Counted from the first letter of the stretch, positions 36,221 to 45,984 are shown. The stretch is 64,000 nucleotides of DNA from UBA3495 sp964629875 (GCA_964629875.1 CAZVRK010000006.1:32615-96614); one strand, 5' to 3'. Translations and numbers: made by a program. The notes: generated from the letters alone by a model not told the origin.

Positions 36221-37453
36221 TTAAATCTTTCCTTCTGACTCTAATGCAGCCAATTCAGCTTCTGATAAACCACCAATAGAGGATAATATCTCCCTGTTAT
36301 GCTGACCTAGTTTAGGCGGAGCCCCAGTAGGAGAATTTACACATCCCGTCAGCTGTATAGGAGTGTTTATAGTCCTAAAATTGCCTCCAGAGCCATCACC
36401 ACTATCTAAAAACATATTCCTCTGCTCTAGGTGAGGACACCTATCTATGTCTCCGGCGTCTTGTACTATTCCCATCGAAAACCCGCAGGCCAACAATTGC
36501 TTGTTTACTTCTTGTTTAGGGAGTAATTTCGACCATTGTTCAATGGCAGGAACCACGTTATTGAAATAGAACTCACCCGTGACTCCTTTACCTAAATATC
36601 TAGGATCCGATATTAGTTCTTCGCGACCGATCATAGACCACAAGGCTTCCCACTTGCCTTCCCCACCACTACCGGCTAATACAACAAATCCGTCGCTTGC
36701 CTCTAGAGCTAATTGGGCGGTAAACATATTTTCTCTAGCCCTGCCGCTAATTTCTTTAGTTGCTTGAAAATGAGGCATGCTGCTCGTCATATGAGAAACC
36801 ATACAATCGTACATGGACATATCAACATGCTGTCCTAATCCAGTTTTCCTACGAGATTCAAGAGCAAACATAACCCCTAAAGCAGTCCATACCCCTGGAA
36901 CTGAATCTCCAATATTGTCCCCTACCATCTGAGGTGGACCATCAGGGGAACCTGTTATTTGCATCCAGCCTCCCATCCCTTGAACGCATGGATTGTTTGC
37001 AGCCCACTCAGAGTATGGTCCACGAAGACCCTCTCCATCACCATATCCAGTTATACTCGCATATATCAGCCCTGGATTGAGTTCTCTAAGATAATCATAT
37101 CCCAGGCCTAGTCTCCTAAAAGCACCTGGCCCCCAATTATCCAGGAGGACATCAGAAACCTTTACCATTTCTTCAAATGCGCGTCTGCAGGTCTCATCCC
37201 TTAGATCCATTGTTACGCTTTTTTTATTCCGATTAACCCCCAGAAATCTGGCACTTACATCTTCTCCATCAGGGTTTTGTATAAATGGATGGTTATGCCT
37301 CGACCTATCTCCATTACCTGGACGCTCTATTTTTATTACTTCCGCGCCCATATCTGCCAGTATCATGGCGCAAAATGGTCCTGCGATAATGTGGGTAGCA
37401 TCTAATATCCTGATACCTTCCATTGGTAATTGCTGATTGCCATTAGTCGTCAT
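36221..37453 (-). CDS. CaiB/BaiF family CoA-transferase
   Basis: This 410-residue class III CoA-transferase is a clear paralogue of the protein at 8445-9680, nearly collinear along its whole length. The probable catalytic aspartate is Asp183 in IGDSVPGVW. The N-terminal GIRILDATHIIAGPFCAMILAD and the region GPGAFRRLGLGYDYL are family hallmarks. It precedes hisS by 20 nt, an odd pairing with no evident metabolic logic. AGGAGG precedes the ATG. Confidence 0.92.
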   Translation of the reverse strand: MTTNGNQQLPMEGIRILDATHIIAGPFCAMILADMGAEVIKIERPGNGDRSRHNHPFIQNPDGEDVSARFLGVNRNKKSVTMDLRDETCRRAFEEMVKVSDVLLDNWGPGAFRRLGLGYDYLRELNPGLIYASITGYGDGEGLRGPYSEWAANNPCVQGMGGWMQITGSPDGPPQMVGDNIGDSVPGVWTALGVMFALESRRKTGLGQHVDMSMYDCMVSHMTSSMPHFQATKEISGRARENMFTAQLALEASDGFVVLAGSGGEGKWEALWSMIGREELISDPRYLGKGVTGEFYFNNVVPAIEQWSKLLPKQEVNKQLLACGFSMGIVQDAGDIDRCPHLEQRNMFLDSGDGSGGNFRTINTPIQLTGCVNSPTGAPPKLGQHNREILSSIGGLSEAELAALESEGKI

Positions 37454-37609
37454 TAAACCTCCTGATTTCTATAACGAAGGTATTACCACCTGTAGTTGAT
37501 CTACTATAAATCACATCACTCTCAGTGAAAACCCGCATATACCCCACAAACTGTCCTAGATAAAAGTTAAATACTCCCCGTAATGTTGCTTGATACTAAC
37601 AAAATCATC

Positions 37610-37638
37610 TTGACAGTACTGAGTAATAATCTTACACT
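37610..37638 (+). promoter_or_regulatory. strong promoter of tRNA-Asp
   Basis: A consensus TTGACA (37610-37615), a 17-bp spacer and TACACT (37633-37638) lie 24 bp upstream of the tRNA. Confidence 0.75.
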
Positions 37639-37661
37639 CAATGTTCATCAATACCCTACGC

Positions 37662-37737
37662 GGCCCGGTGGTGTAGCGGTTAACATACGGCCCTGTCAAG
37701 GCTGAGATCGGCGGTTCGAATCCGCTCCGGGTCGCCA
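37662..37737 (+). tRNA. tRNA-Asp (GTC)
   Basis: A full cloverleaf can be drawn. The 7-bp acceptor stem pairs GGCCCGG with CCGGGTC and has one G-T pair. The anticodon stem CGGCC/GGCTG has the loop CTGTCAA (anticodon GTC), and the T-loop is GTTCGAATC. The discriminator is G, as expected for Asp, and CCA is encoded at 37735-37737. It stands alone behind its own promoter. Confidence 0.97.
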
Positions 37738-37742
37738 CTTAA

Positions 37743-39080
37743 TCACATTATCCCAAGATTGTCTCTCAAAGTGCTCCCATGGTAATCCTCGTGATATATA
37801 CCACGATCCTGCAATTCAGGAACAACCATGGAGCAAAAATCTTCGTATGATCCTGGCATATGAGTCGCTGCAATCACAAACCCATCACAAGCACCGCTCT
37901 CAAACCAATGTTGCATATCATCAGCTACTCTTGAAGGAGACCCGACAAATGTTGGGAGTTCGTCCAATGTTCCACGACCACTATAGGTGATGAAGTCTTG
38001 TACAGTAGGATTATTTGTCCCGCTTAATCCTATAACTCTATCCAAAAAACCTCTTAACCCAGAAATAGATTCAATAACAGAATCAGATAATGGTTCATCT
38101 ATGGTGTGCTGAGAAAAATCGTAGTTAAAAACTTCCGACAAAAGCGTTAAAGAATCAACCGTCTTCGACAATTGTTTAATTTCTTGGAACTTAGCAAAAG
38201 CGCCTTCATCAGTATCGTCTACAATCACATATATAGCAGGAGCTACCAAAACTTTCTGAGGATCCCTGCCGTAAGAGATGATTTTATGTTTAATATCGGT
38301 ATAAAACTTCTTATTCGCTTCTAAAGTAGGGAATATAACAAATATCAACTCTGCCCATTTAGCAGCAAATTCTCTTCCTCTCGGACTTTGCCCTGCTTGA
38401 ATAATCACTGGTTTTACTTGAGGGCAATGTGGAACGGTAAGGGGACCTCTAGACTTAAACCACAAACCATCATAATTAATTGCATTAACCTTATCCCCAT
38501 CTGCAAACTGTCCACTATTACTGTCTAATATTAAAGCGTCGCTTTCCCATGAACCCCACAAAGCCGTAGCTATTTCCATGAATTCTTCGGCTTGATCATA
38601 CCGAACGTCATGATCTGAATGCTCTAGCAGTCCAAAATTCTGTGCCTCTGCATCATTCAGAGAAGTCACCACATTTAAAGCACTTCTGCCATTAGTCATA
38701 TGATCCACTGTAGCAAATAGCCTAGCTACATGATACGGGTGATGATACGTAGTTGAATAAGTCCCGCCGATACCGAGGTTGGTTGTTGCTAATCCCATTG
38801 CCGTCATAACTGGTACCAAATCGAGTTTCACTGACCTAATTCCGTGATTCACAGAATCCCGAAAAGAATTTGCATATTGAGATGGCATAGCTAATCGATC
38901 ATCTATGAAAGCTAGGTGGAACTTACCTGACTCTAATATCCTAGCTATTGACTGATAGTATTCCGGTGATAGAAAACTATGATCTGTTTCTGGATGTCGC
39001 CAAGATCCCGTGTAATTTGAACAGTTAGAAGCCTGTATAAATCCCGCTAGTATCATTTTCTGGGCATGCGAGTCATTCAC
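37743..39080 (-). CDS. LLM-class flavin-dependent monooxygenase (NtaA/SnaA/DszA type)
   Basis: This 445-residue luciferase-like monooxygenase belongs to the branch of nitrilotriacetate and dibenzothiophene-sulfone monooxygenases. Typical segments are SGKFHLAFIDDR near 50, TNLGIGGTYSTTYHHPYHVARLFATVDHMTNGR near 95-130, VVTSLNDAEAQNFG and IIQAGQSPRGREFAAKWAE near 230. It would use reduced FMN and oxygen to oxidise an organic substrate, with a separate flavin reductase. It lies 34 nt downstream of an FAD oxidoreductase gene. Confidence 0.92.
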   Translation of the reverse strand: MNDSHAQKMILAGFIQASNCSNYTGSWRHPETDHSFLSPEYYQSIARILESGKFHLAFIDDRLAMPSQYANSFRDSVNHGIRSVKLDLVPVMTAMGLATTNLGIGGTYSTTYHHPYHVARLFATVDHMTNGRSALNVVTSLNDAEAQNFGLLEHSDHDVRYDQAEEFMEIATALWGSWESDALILDSNSGQFADGDKVNAINYDGLWFKSRGPLTVPHCPQVKPVIIQAGQSPRGREFAAKWAELIFVIFPTLEANKKFYTDIKHKIISYGRDPQKVLVAPAIYVIVDDTDEGAFAKFQEIKQLSKTVDSLTLLSEVFNYDFSQHTIDEPLSDSVIESISGLRGFLDRVIGLSGTNNPTVQDFITYSGRGTLDELPTFVGSPSRVADDMQHWFESGACDGFVIAATHMPGSYEDFCSMVVPELQDRGIYHEDYHGSTLRDNLGIM

Positions 39081-39114
39081 GGCTATATCCTAAGACCAAA
39101 TGATCTGAAAATAT

Positions 39115-40308
39115 TTACTCATCAACTAGTTTGCTAGCACTATAAAATGACGAGAGATCAGAGTTAGCAAACCTTTCCGGAAGAAACACATCAACATCGC
39201 TGATACAATGGCAATTTCCGTCTACGTACCATTCTGAAATCATTCGGCCTGTTATAGGACCCAGATGTATTCCTTTAGTAGTATGACCAGTGGCAATTAG
39301 GACACCGTCCCATCCTGGCACTGGGCCTATGATTGGCTTCGTATCAGGACTTAAAGGTCTAGACCCAGCCAATTGTTCCACTAGTTCAGCATCCTCCAGC
39401 CCCGGAAAGACGTCTATAGCCCGCTGTAACAATTCGAGCCTAGCTGACTCCGACGGCTTTCTATCAAATTCTTCTCCACCGAATAATTCTCTCTCGTCAT
39501 AATCCCTACCACCTGTACTTCCAACACTTAACAAACCGTCCATTCTACTAATCATGTGTCCTCTCTTCGGAGAACTTATTAGAACTTCCAAGGGATCACC
39601 GTTGAAGCGAAGCTGCAACCTCTCACCTTTCATTGGTTTTACAGGTATGGGGAAATTCAAGTATGAGCTAAAAACCCTACTCCACGTACCTGCAGCAATG
39701 ATTACCGTATCGGAATAAACGTCCCCAGAGTTAGTACTGACTCCTATGATTCGTTTGCCATCTGATATAAGTCCGACTACCTCCCGTTGAACAACACTGG
39801 CGCCGAGTGATTCCGAAGCTTGGCCTAAGGCAAGATTCAATCTATAACTATCTAATTGAATTGATTCATTTTCATACACACCACCAATGACCGAAGAACT
39901 TAGTCTTGGTTCAATTCTCCTGACTTCGTCACCATCTATCCAGTGCATGTTGATTTTTTCTTGCTGCCAAACCATCATATCTTTGATCAGATTGGCTTCG
40001 TCATCTGACAAAGCCAATCTGAGCGAAGGACGCCTCTGAAATAACAAGTCTATACCAGTCAATTGTTCCAAATCTTCGGCCAAATGGTCGAACTCATGGT
40101 AACTAGCAATTCCCATCTCAAAAGAAGGTCCAGGCGAGAATTCAGCTCCCAGCAAACTCAAGAATCCAGTTGCATGAGCCGAAGCTCCACTACCTATAGC
40201 TTCTTTCTCTAAAAGCATTACGCTTACGCCTCGCCTAGCCAGATAATAACCCACAGAACATCCAACTACGCCCGCTCCAACTACAATAACGTCAGGATTA
40301 GATTGCAA
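39115..40308 (-). CDS. FAD-dependent oxidoreductase, DAO/sarcosine-oxidase type
   Basis: This protein of about 397 residues starts with the Rossmann dinucleotide-binding motif VIVVGAGVVGCSVGYYLARRG and ends with the DAO-family C-terminal motif (DGVLIATGHTTKGIHLGPITGR). It resembles glycine oxidase and sarcosine oxidase beta subunits, which oxidise secondary or primary amines to imines. The TTG at 40308 has GGAG 8 nt upstream; the ATG at 40326 has none and only adds six residues before the fold. First gene of an operon with the monooxygenase. Confidence 0.9.
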   Translation of the reverse strand: MQSNPDVIVVGAGVVGCSVGYYLARRGVSVMLLEKEAIGSGASAHATGFLSLLGAEFSPGPSFEMGIASYHEFDHLAEDLEQLTGIDLLFQRRPSLRLALSDDEANLIKDMMVWQQEKINMHWIDGDEVRRIEPRLSSSVIGGVYENESIQLDSYRLNLALGQASESLGASVVQREVVGLISDGKRIIGVSTNSGDVYSDTVIIAAGTWSRVFSSYLNFPIPVKPMKGERLQLRFNGDPLEVLISSPKRGHMISRMDGLLSVGSTGGRDYDERELFGGEEFDRKPSESARLELLQRAIDVFPGLEDAELVEQLAGSRPLSPDTKPIIGPVPGWDGVLIATGHTTKGIHLGPITGRMISEWYVDGNCHCISDVDVFLPERFANSDLSSFYSASKLVDE

Positions 40309-40441
40309 TATAAAATCTCCAAACATAAACTTGTCGAATTATCTGCAAGTCAACAATTCATGTCAATCAATTCTAATTAATGAGTTCGCTCCAGAAAAAC
40401 AAAGATCCGTCTTCAGGGAGCTTCTAATCCAGCCCAATACA

Positions 40442-40471
40442 TTGACAGGATCTCAGCTATCAAACTACACT
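40442..40471 (+). promoter_or_regulatory. putative promoter of the LLM oxidoreductase operon
   Basis: TTGACA (40442-40447), an 18-bp spacer and TACACT (40466-40471) lie 51 bp before the ATG at 40523. Confidence 0.6.
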
Positions 40472-40522
40472 CCGGTCTGTCCTCCCTATTGAAAAAATCA
40501 AACCGCGCAAAGGAAGTTTATT

Positions 40523-41605
40523 ATGAAGTTTGGAATGTTCATGATGCCCCTTCATCCTCCGCACAGAGGGTTCTCAGAGTCATACGAACGAGATCTTGAA
40601 CTTATAACGCTTGGAGATCAACTGGGAGTCCATGAAGCATGGATAGGCGAGCATATTACCGAAATGTGGGAAAATGCGCCCGTACCTGAACTGATGATCG
40701 CCCAAGCTCTTTGTAAAACGGAGAACATAACATTAGGCACTGGTGTAACCATGTTACCCCTTCATCATCCAGTTGATACAGCCCATCGGATAGCAATGCT
40801 CGATCATCTTGCAAAAGGACGTTTCAATTGGGGGATAGGGCTCAGATCCCTTGCTACCGATTTGAACTTATATGGTATCGAATACAACAACATGAATGAG
40901 GTTCGTGACCGAAGTAAAGAAGCGTTAGACATCATTCTGGGTATGTGGGCATGTGAAGACGGCAAATTCGGATACGAAGGAGAATACTATCAAGTTCATG
41001 CACCAGATATGGATCCCATCTTAGAGCGCAGATTATATTACAAGCCATACCAATTACCACATCCACCAATTGGAGTAGCTGCTAGCAGCATGAGATCCGA
41101 TACAGCTCGTATGGCCGGAGAACGTGGATGGATACCAATGAGCACCGGTTTGTTGGGCCCAGACCTAGCCGAGCATTGGACTATGGTAGAAGACGGAGCC
41201 TCTCTCAGTGGCTTAGTCCCTAGTAGAAGCGAATGGAGAATATCGAAAGAAATTTACGTAGGAGAATCGTCAGAATCTGCAAGGGAAGAAGCCCGTATAG
41301 TCCTAGGAGAACCATTTACCCAGCACAGGTGGGTAAATCAAAAAGCACAAGGCACCCTTGCACGATACAAATCTGATCCATCGATGCCGGATGAAGCCGT
41401 AGACGTAGAATACATGCTAGATAATGTCTGGATAGTTGGAGATCCTCAGGAATGCGCCGACAAGATAAGGCGCCTTTACCAGGAGGTAGGGGGCTTCGGA
41501 TGTCTACTATTCATAACTCAAGACCCTGACAACCATTCACTAATGCAAAACTCTACTAGGCTGCTAATGGAAGAAGTAGCCCCATTAATTAAAGATTTAA
41601 CTTAA
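40523..41605 (+). CDS. LLM-class flavin-dependent oxidoreductase
   Basis: This 360-residue luciferase-like protein opens with KFGMFMMPLHPP and has GVHEAWIGEHIT near 35-46 and LGTGVTMLPLHHPVDTAHRIAMLDHLAKGRF near 72-102, typical of limonene-monooxygenase-like members. It differs from the 37743-39080 protein in branch and length. It should bind reduced FMN or F420; which one is not decided by the sequence. A CMD-family gene follows after 17 nt. Confidence 0.92.
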   Translation: MKFGMFMMPLHPPHRGFSESYERDLELITLGDQLGVHEAWIGEHITEMWENAPVPELMIAQALCKTENITLGTGVTMLPLHHPVDTAHRIAMLDHLAKGRFNWGIGLRSLATDLNLYGIEYNNMNEVRDRSKEALDIILGMWACEDGKFGYEGEYYQVHAPDMDPILERRLYYKPYQLPHPPIGVAASSMRSDTARMAGERGWIPMSTGLLGPDLAEHWTMVEDGASLSGLVPSRSEWRISKEIYVGESSESAREEARIVLGEPFTQHRWVNQKAQGTLARYKSDPSMPDEAVDVEYMLDNVWIVGDPQECADKIRRLYQEVGGFGCLLFITQDPDNHSLMQNSTRLLMEEVAPLIKDLT

Positions 41606-41622
41606 AAGGAAGGACATTAGCT

Positions 41623-42183
41623 ATGGCAAGATTGGCACCAGCCACCAGAAAATCAATTCCATCTGATCAAACCGACGCCTTTGACCAGATAGTCCAAGAA
41701 CGGGGTAGTATACCCGAACAAGGGCCGATAGGCGCGATGATACATGTCCCAGAACTTACACAGAGAGGGGAAGTACTTAGGGAATATCTAAGGGGGGACT
41801 TGTCTTCGCTACCAGCGCAAACTAGAGAACTGGCCATGATACTTACCGCACGTGAAATGGATTGCCAATACATTTGGCACGCACACGCTGGGTTTGCAAG
41901 GGAATCAGGCCTTTCAGACAATTTGGTAAACAGCCTGAGAGACAAAAAAGATCTACCGACATTATCAACTGAAGAAAATGCTGTGATTAATTACGGACGT
42001 GAGTTCTTCCGTACACATCAAGTTACTCAGAAAAGCTTTGACGCAGCACTTGAATGCTTCGGAGTTAGAGGATTAGTAGAACTAACCAACTTGATGGGAT
42101 ATTACGCTGCGCTAGCTTTTAACGTTAATGCTTTTAAAATGGAAATACCCCAAGACAGCCCTGAAATACCACTTCCGATGTAA
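41623..42183 (+). CDS. carboxymuconolactone decarboxylase family protein
   Basis: This 186-residue protein has the CMD/AhpD-like helical fold. The hallmark region TAREMDCQYIWHAHAGFARESGL has one Cys and two His but no CxxC, so a thiol peroxidase role as in AhpD is unlikely. It may be a decarboxylase or an isomerase-like partner of the LLM enzyme encoded 17 nt upstream. An AAGGAAGG site precedes the ATG and a strong terminator follows. Confidence 0.88.
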   Translation: MARLAPATRKSIPSDQTDAFDQIVQERGSIPEQGPIGAMIHVPELTQRGEVLREYLRGDLSSLPAQTRELAMILTAREMDCQYIWHAHAGFARESGLSDNLVNSLRDKKDLPTLSTEENAVINYGREFFRTHQVTQKSFDAALECFGVRGLVELTNLMGYYAALAFNVNAFKMEIPQDSPEIPLPM

Positions 42184-42206
42184 GGAAATATATCTAACAT
42201 GGACCC

Positions 42207-42250
42207 ATAAATAAAAGAGTGCCTGTTGAAACAGGCACTCTTTTATTTAT
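42207..42250. terminator. bidirectional terminator, 20-bp perfect hairpin
   Basis: A 20-bp perfect stem (42207-42226 and 42231-42250) with a TGAA loop and A/T outer arms lies between convergent genes. Confidence 0.9.
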
Positions 42251-42275
42251 TATCTTGAAGTCCTATCCGTTTATT

Positions 42276-43403
42276 TTATACGAAGCCCAGTTGCTCAAAG
42301 TTTCCACCGACAACAGACTGTGCATCTAGACCTAACCATTTTTCAACCATGGTGCCATAGACACCTCTGTAATCAAAGTTAAAATGCAAATCGCCTTCTA
42401 AAAGGTCTTCAGTTTTTAATGAGGGATACTCACTGTATAACCCTCCCTTTACAGGATCACCTATCGCCAATGCCATTCCGCCTGACCCGTGATCTGTACC
42501 AGAACCATTATCTCTCACACGTCTGCCAAACTCGGTAAACACAAACATTAGCACATTATCAGCTTTGTCATGTTCTCTTAGATCGGAGTAAAAATCAGAG
42601 ATACCCTGGGACAACTCACTCCATAATTTAGGGTGAGCTGGGCCTTGGTTAGCATGCGTATCGTATCCACCATGCTGGGTGTAAAAGATTCTCGTACCTA
42701 GATCTGCAGTAAGAACTTTAGCTATACCCTGCAAGTTCTTACTTATGCTTGTTTCCGCGTATTCTACAGTCGATTCGTACTTGTCAGGAGCAGTCTTCAG
42801 TATATCGGCACCCTTAAGAGCATCCAAGCCGGTCTGACCCAGATAATCCATTACCGGACCTCCACCTATTGTTGGAGCATACATACGCGAAAATACATCT
42901 AAAGCTTCACTTCTTTCAGGCTCACCGGTAATACCGGTTAATACCCCGTATGTTTCGAGAACTGCTACCGAAGCCACAGGCACCCCTGAAAGTGCCAATG
43001 CTCTAGGAAGTCCTCTACCGAAATTGACTCCCGTGAGTACGTTCTCACTCTTAGGGTCTATATCTCGGATTACTCTTCCAAGCCATCCTTCGTTTCCAAC
43101 CTTATCAGGTTCACAGGTGTGCCATATATCCATAGACCTAAAATGAGATCTGTTGGGAGTAGGATAACCAACACCATTTATAATCGCTACTTTCCCATCG
43201 TCATATAGGCTTTTGATCGCTGACGCTGCAGGATGCAGCCCAACGTAGTCATTAATCTGCAGGACCTCTTCTTGGGGGATTCCTACGTTGGTACGATTGT
43301 CATAATACAGAGGATCACCATACGGTATTAGCGTATTGAGATAATCGTTACCACCGGTCAACTGAATCACTACCAATATAGGATCTTTCTTAGTACTCGT
43401 CAT
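42276..43403 (-). CDS. DUF1501 family protein
   Basis: This 375-residue protein has the DUF1501 hallmarks: an opening VVIQLTGGNDYLNTLIPY, then SHFRSMDIWHT near 85, the His/Asp segment YDTHANQG near 243 and VFTEFGRRVRDNGSGTDHGSGG near 290-311. The fold is related to alkaline phosphatases and sulfatases. Most family members carry a Tat signal; none is visible here, so it may stay in the cytoplasm. It is the last gene of the DUF1800-NHL-DUF1501 operon. Confidence 0.92.
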   Translation of the reverse strand: MTSTKKDPILVVIQLTGGNDYLNTLIPYGDPLYYDNRTNVGIPQEEVLQINDYVGLHPAASAIKSLYDDGKVAIINGVGYPTPNRSHFRSMDIWHTCEPDKVGNEGWLGRVIRDIDPKSENVLTGVNFGRGLPRALALSGVPVASVAVLETYGVLTGITGEPERSEALDVFSRMYAPTIGGGPVMDYLGQTGLDALKGADILKTAPDKYESTVEYAETSISKNLQGIAKVLTADLGTRIFYTQHGGYDTHANQGPAHPKLWSELSQGISDFYSDLREHDKADNVLMFVFTEFGRRVRDNGSGTDHGSGGMALAIGDPVKGGLYSEYPSLKTEDLLEGDLHFNFDYRGVYGTMVEKWLGLDAQSVVGGNFEQLGFV

Positions 43404-43442
43404 AATTTATTAATCTCCTCAAAGGTATTGATACCCAGATTA

Positions 43443-44432
43443 TTAATTATACTGTTTTTCATATATCTGAATACGATGACGGCCTGTATCAACTACAAGT
43501 ATTCTATCTTGGTCATCTATTCTAACTGTGGTCGGCTGGAAAAACACTCTTTCGATTGTAAAATCAGTCACAACAGCCCGTTCCGCAGACATTCCTTCTG
43601 GATCAGATGCCATTCTTGCCTCCGCCCATTTGGAATAACCGTGGCAATCGCCATTAAATTGTCCCACATATGAACCTAGGCTATCGTACACTTGAACACG
43701 ATCATTGCCCCAGTCTGCTACGTAGACGTAACCTTCTGAATCAACAGCAACACCACTTGGGCGTGTCAACTGACCATCGCCAGATCCTGAACTTCCTATC
43801 TGAAGAATCGGTACACCATCGGGACTAAATTTTTGGATTCGATCATTTCTCCAGTCAGCTACATAAACATTGCCATCTTTATCCAAGTTTATACCCCAAG
43901 GAGTATCCAACTGGCCTTGTCCTGAACCAAATTCCCCAAATTTACTGAGGAATTCTCCGTTTTGTGAGAACTTTTGAATTCTATGATTAAGACTATCTAC
44001 CACCAACATGTTATCTTCCGAATCAAATACGATTCCTGCTGGCCTATCCCATTCTCCATCTTCACTGCCAGACGTTCCACGCGTTTGTTGCAGATTACCG
44101 TCGCTATCAAAAACCGATATCCTGTTCAGCCATTCGTCTGTTACATAGACATTTCCTACGGAGTCAACCGCGATAGAATTCGGCCACGTAAATTGCCCTG
44201 ACCCTTCTCCATATGAGCCGAAGTGCTTTATATAATCTTCATCCATATTGCACTTCACTACAAACTTCCAAGCTGGTACATATTCATAATAACTACAGAG
44301 CACGTATAAGAGGCCATCGGCCCCAACAGCCGCGCTAACTGGTCCTGAAAAGCCATGGGCAGGGGGAACTGCCTGATTCCCAATTGTGTAGGAATATTTA
44401 AATGAGGGTAAAACCTTAGTAAGTAGTGTCAT
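43443..44432 (-). CDS. NHL-repeat beta-propeller protein
   Basis: This 329-residue protein consists of about six NHL repeats with the pattern W/RPxGIAVDSxGNVYVADWxNDRIQKFxxDG (visible around residues 85, 130, 180, 225 and 305), forming a beta-propeller. No signal peptide was seen. It lies 17 nt behind the DUF1800 gene and 39 nt before the DUF1501 gene. It may be a scaffold or partner for those two proteins; no enzymatic residues can be named. Confidence 0.92.
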   Translation of the reverse strand: MTLLTKVLPSFKYSYTIGNQAVPPAHGFSGPVSAAVGADGLLYVLCSYYEYVPAWKFVVKCNMDEDYIKHFGSYGEGSGQFTWPNSIAVDSVGNVYVTDEWLNRISVFDSDGNLQQTRGTSGSEDGEWDRPAGIVFDSEDNMLVVDSLNHRIQKFSQNGEFLSKFGEFGSGQGQLDTPWGINLDKDGNVYVADWRNDRIQKFSPDGVPILQIGSSGSGDGQLTRPSGVAVDSEGYVYVADWGNDRVQVYDSLGSYVGQFNGDCHGYSKWAEARMASDPEGMSAERAVVTDFTIERVFFQPTTVRIDDQDRILVVDTGRHRIQIYEKQYN

Positions 44433-44448
44433 TTTTATTCAACTCCGT

Positions 44449-45870
44449 CTACGCAAACTGGAATTCGCGTGAAGCCACTATTAGTCGCAACAAACCAGTT
44501 ACAATTGATTCAAAATTTGTCATATCTTCTGGAGTACCACATTTAATCTCTTTGTACTTCTCCAAATAAGTCATTAACTCTGATCTGCGATCACTAGAAA
44601 CTTCTACAGGCCCGACCAATTCCAAAGCGTGATCCAATAAAGTGGCAGCCTTTATGACAGGCCCGTTTACAGATAATCTATCAACTATTCTCTGCACCCC
44701 TGGCATACTGATGTCACCAACCCGATCCGCTGCAAAATTCACTCTTTCTACCAACGCCCCACTGTCTATCCACTCTTTACCCGTATGCCATCCCTCAACC
44801 GTGGGAGGATTTAACAAATCTTGACCCATATACGCAGCAGCAAATGCTATCTCATGACTATTCGGTTTAGGAGTCGTGTAGTCATCTACTAAACGCATCA
44901 CACCTGCAATCAGCTCAGCAGGACTTTTCACTTTCTTATATGAAGCATTCTTGAAGAACTCTGAATTAAATAATACGCGTAACATAGACCTAACATCGCC
45001 GTTAGACCTGAAATACTCATCTTCCAGAGCTTTTATTGCGTCAACATCTTGAGGATCAGTAGTTTGCCAGGAAGGTACTTGAGGTTCATCAGACACGAAA
45101 AAATTATACAGATGCCGTGACAAAAAGCGAGCGGTAGCAGGCTGACGGACGATTATGTCAACTATGTCATCCCCATTAAATCTACCCGTTTCACCGAGAA
45201 ATGATTTTTCGCCATGATCATGGTCATCTGTCCGATATTCAAAATCCCAACAGTAATCACCGTAAGGATATCTTGGAAGCTGCGGAGCCATAGTCCATCC
45301 AGTAAAGGCTCTCGCACACTCTTTAACATCCTCTTCTGAGTAATTAGATCCTTCATCCATGCCGACACCCATCGAAAACAGCTCCAATAGCTCTCTTCCG
45401 TAGTTTTCGTTGGGAGCACCGTTATGATTCTCGCAGTTATCCAACCAATAGATCATCGCTGGGTCTTTCGAAATTTCTAGAAGTATCGTCCTAAAATTAC
45501 CCATAGCAAAACTACGCAATAATTTCAGCTGTTTGTTCATTTGAGGATTACGATTGAGTTTAGAGTGACTAGTGGCAAACACGTGATGCCAGAAAAGTGT
45601 CATTTTCTCTTCCAAGGGCCGTCGAGTGCTTATCATCCGGTACATCCAGTAACACTGGTAACTTGGTATACCAGTACCCATACGGTAGTACGGCACGTAC
45701 CGGTAAGCCAGATCATCTTCATAATCAGGCTGCAATTCAGGATTAAGCAATTCTTCTACGGTCGCCTCATAACCCATATCAGAATAATGTTCCAAATCTT
45801 CCCTACTAGCTCCAAAACCTGCTCTACGCATCAAGTGAGCTATCCTAGCAATTTCAGAATAACCAGTCAT
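44449..45870 (-). CDS. DUF1800 family protein
   Basis: This protein of about 473 residues has the DUF1800 hallmarks: HLMRRAGFGASREDLE at the start, the segment EKMTLFWHHVFATS near 90, NENYGRELLELFSMG near 160 and a C-terminal PTVEGWHTGKEWIDSGALVERVNFA. No signal peptide was seen. A GTG at 45885 overlaps the ribosome site region; the ATG at 45870 sits 9 nt after GGAG and is preferred. First gene of the operon. Confidence 0.92.
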   Translation of the reverse strand: MTGYSEIARIAHLMRRAGFGASREDLEHYSDMGYEATVEELLNPELQPDYEDDLAYRYVPYYRMGTGIPSYQCYWMYRMISTRRPLEEKMTLFWHHVFATSHSKLNRNPQMNKQLKLLRSFAMGNFRTILLEISKDPAMIYWLDNCENHNGAPNENYGRELLELFSMGVGMDEGSNYSEEDVKECARAFTGWTMAPQLPRYPYGDYCWDFEYRTDDHDHGEKSFLGETGRFNGDDIVDIIVRQPATARFLSRHLYNFFVSDEPQVPSWQTTDPQDVDAIKALEDEYFRSNGDVRSMLRVLFNSEFFKNASYKKVKSPAELIAGVMRLVDDYTTPKPNSHEIAFAAAYMGQDLLNPPTVEGWHTGKEWIDSGALVERVNFAADRVGDISMPGVQRIVDRLSVNGPVIKAATLLDHALELVGPVEVSSDRRSELMTYLEKYKEIKCGTPEDMTNFESIVTGLLRLIVASREFQFA

Positions 45871-45955
45871 AACTACAAACTCCACTAGTATAGTTTCGTA
45901 ACTTTATACCGAAATATCAAAGATTTCGACACATTCCCTGGCTGGGAATAAATTG

Positions 45956-45984
45956 AGTTTAGTATCAGTCATAAAACCTGTCAA
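45956..45984 (-). promoter_or_regulatory. putative promoter of the DUF1800-NHL-DUF1501 operon
   Basis: On the minus strand a consensus TTGACA (45984-45979), 17 bp and TAAACT (45961-45956) lie about 85 bp before the DUF1800 ATG. Confidence 0.55.
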
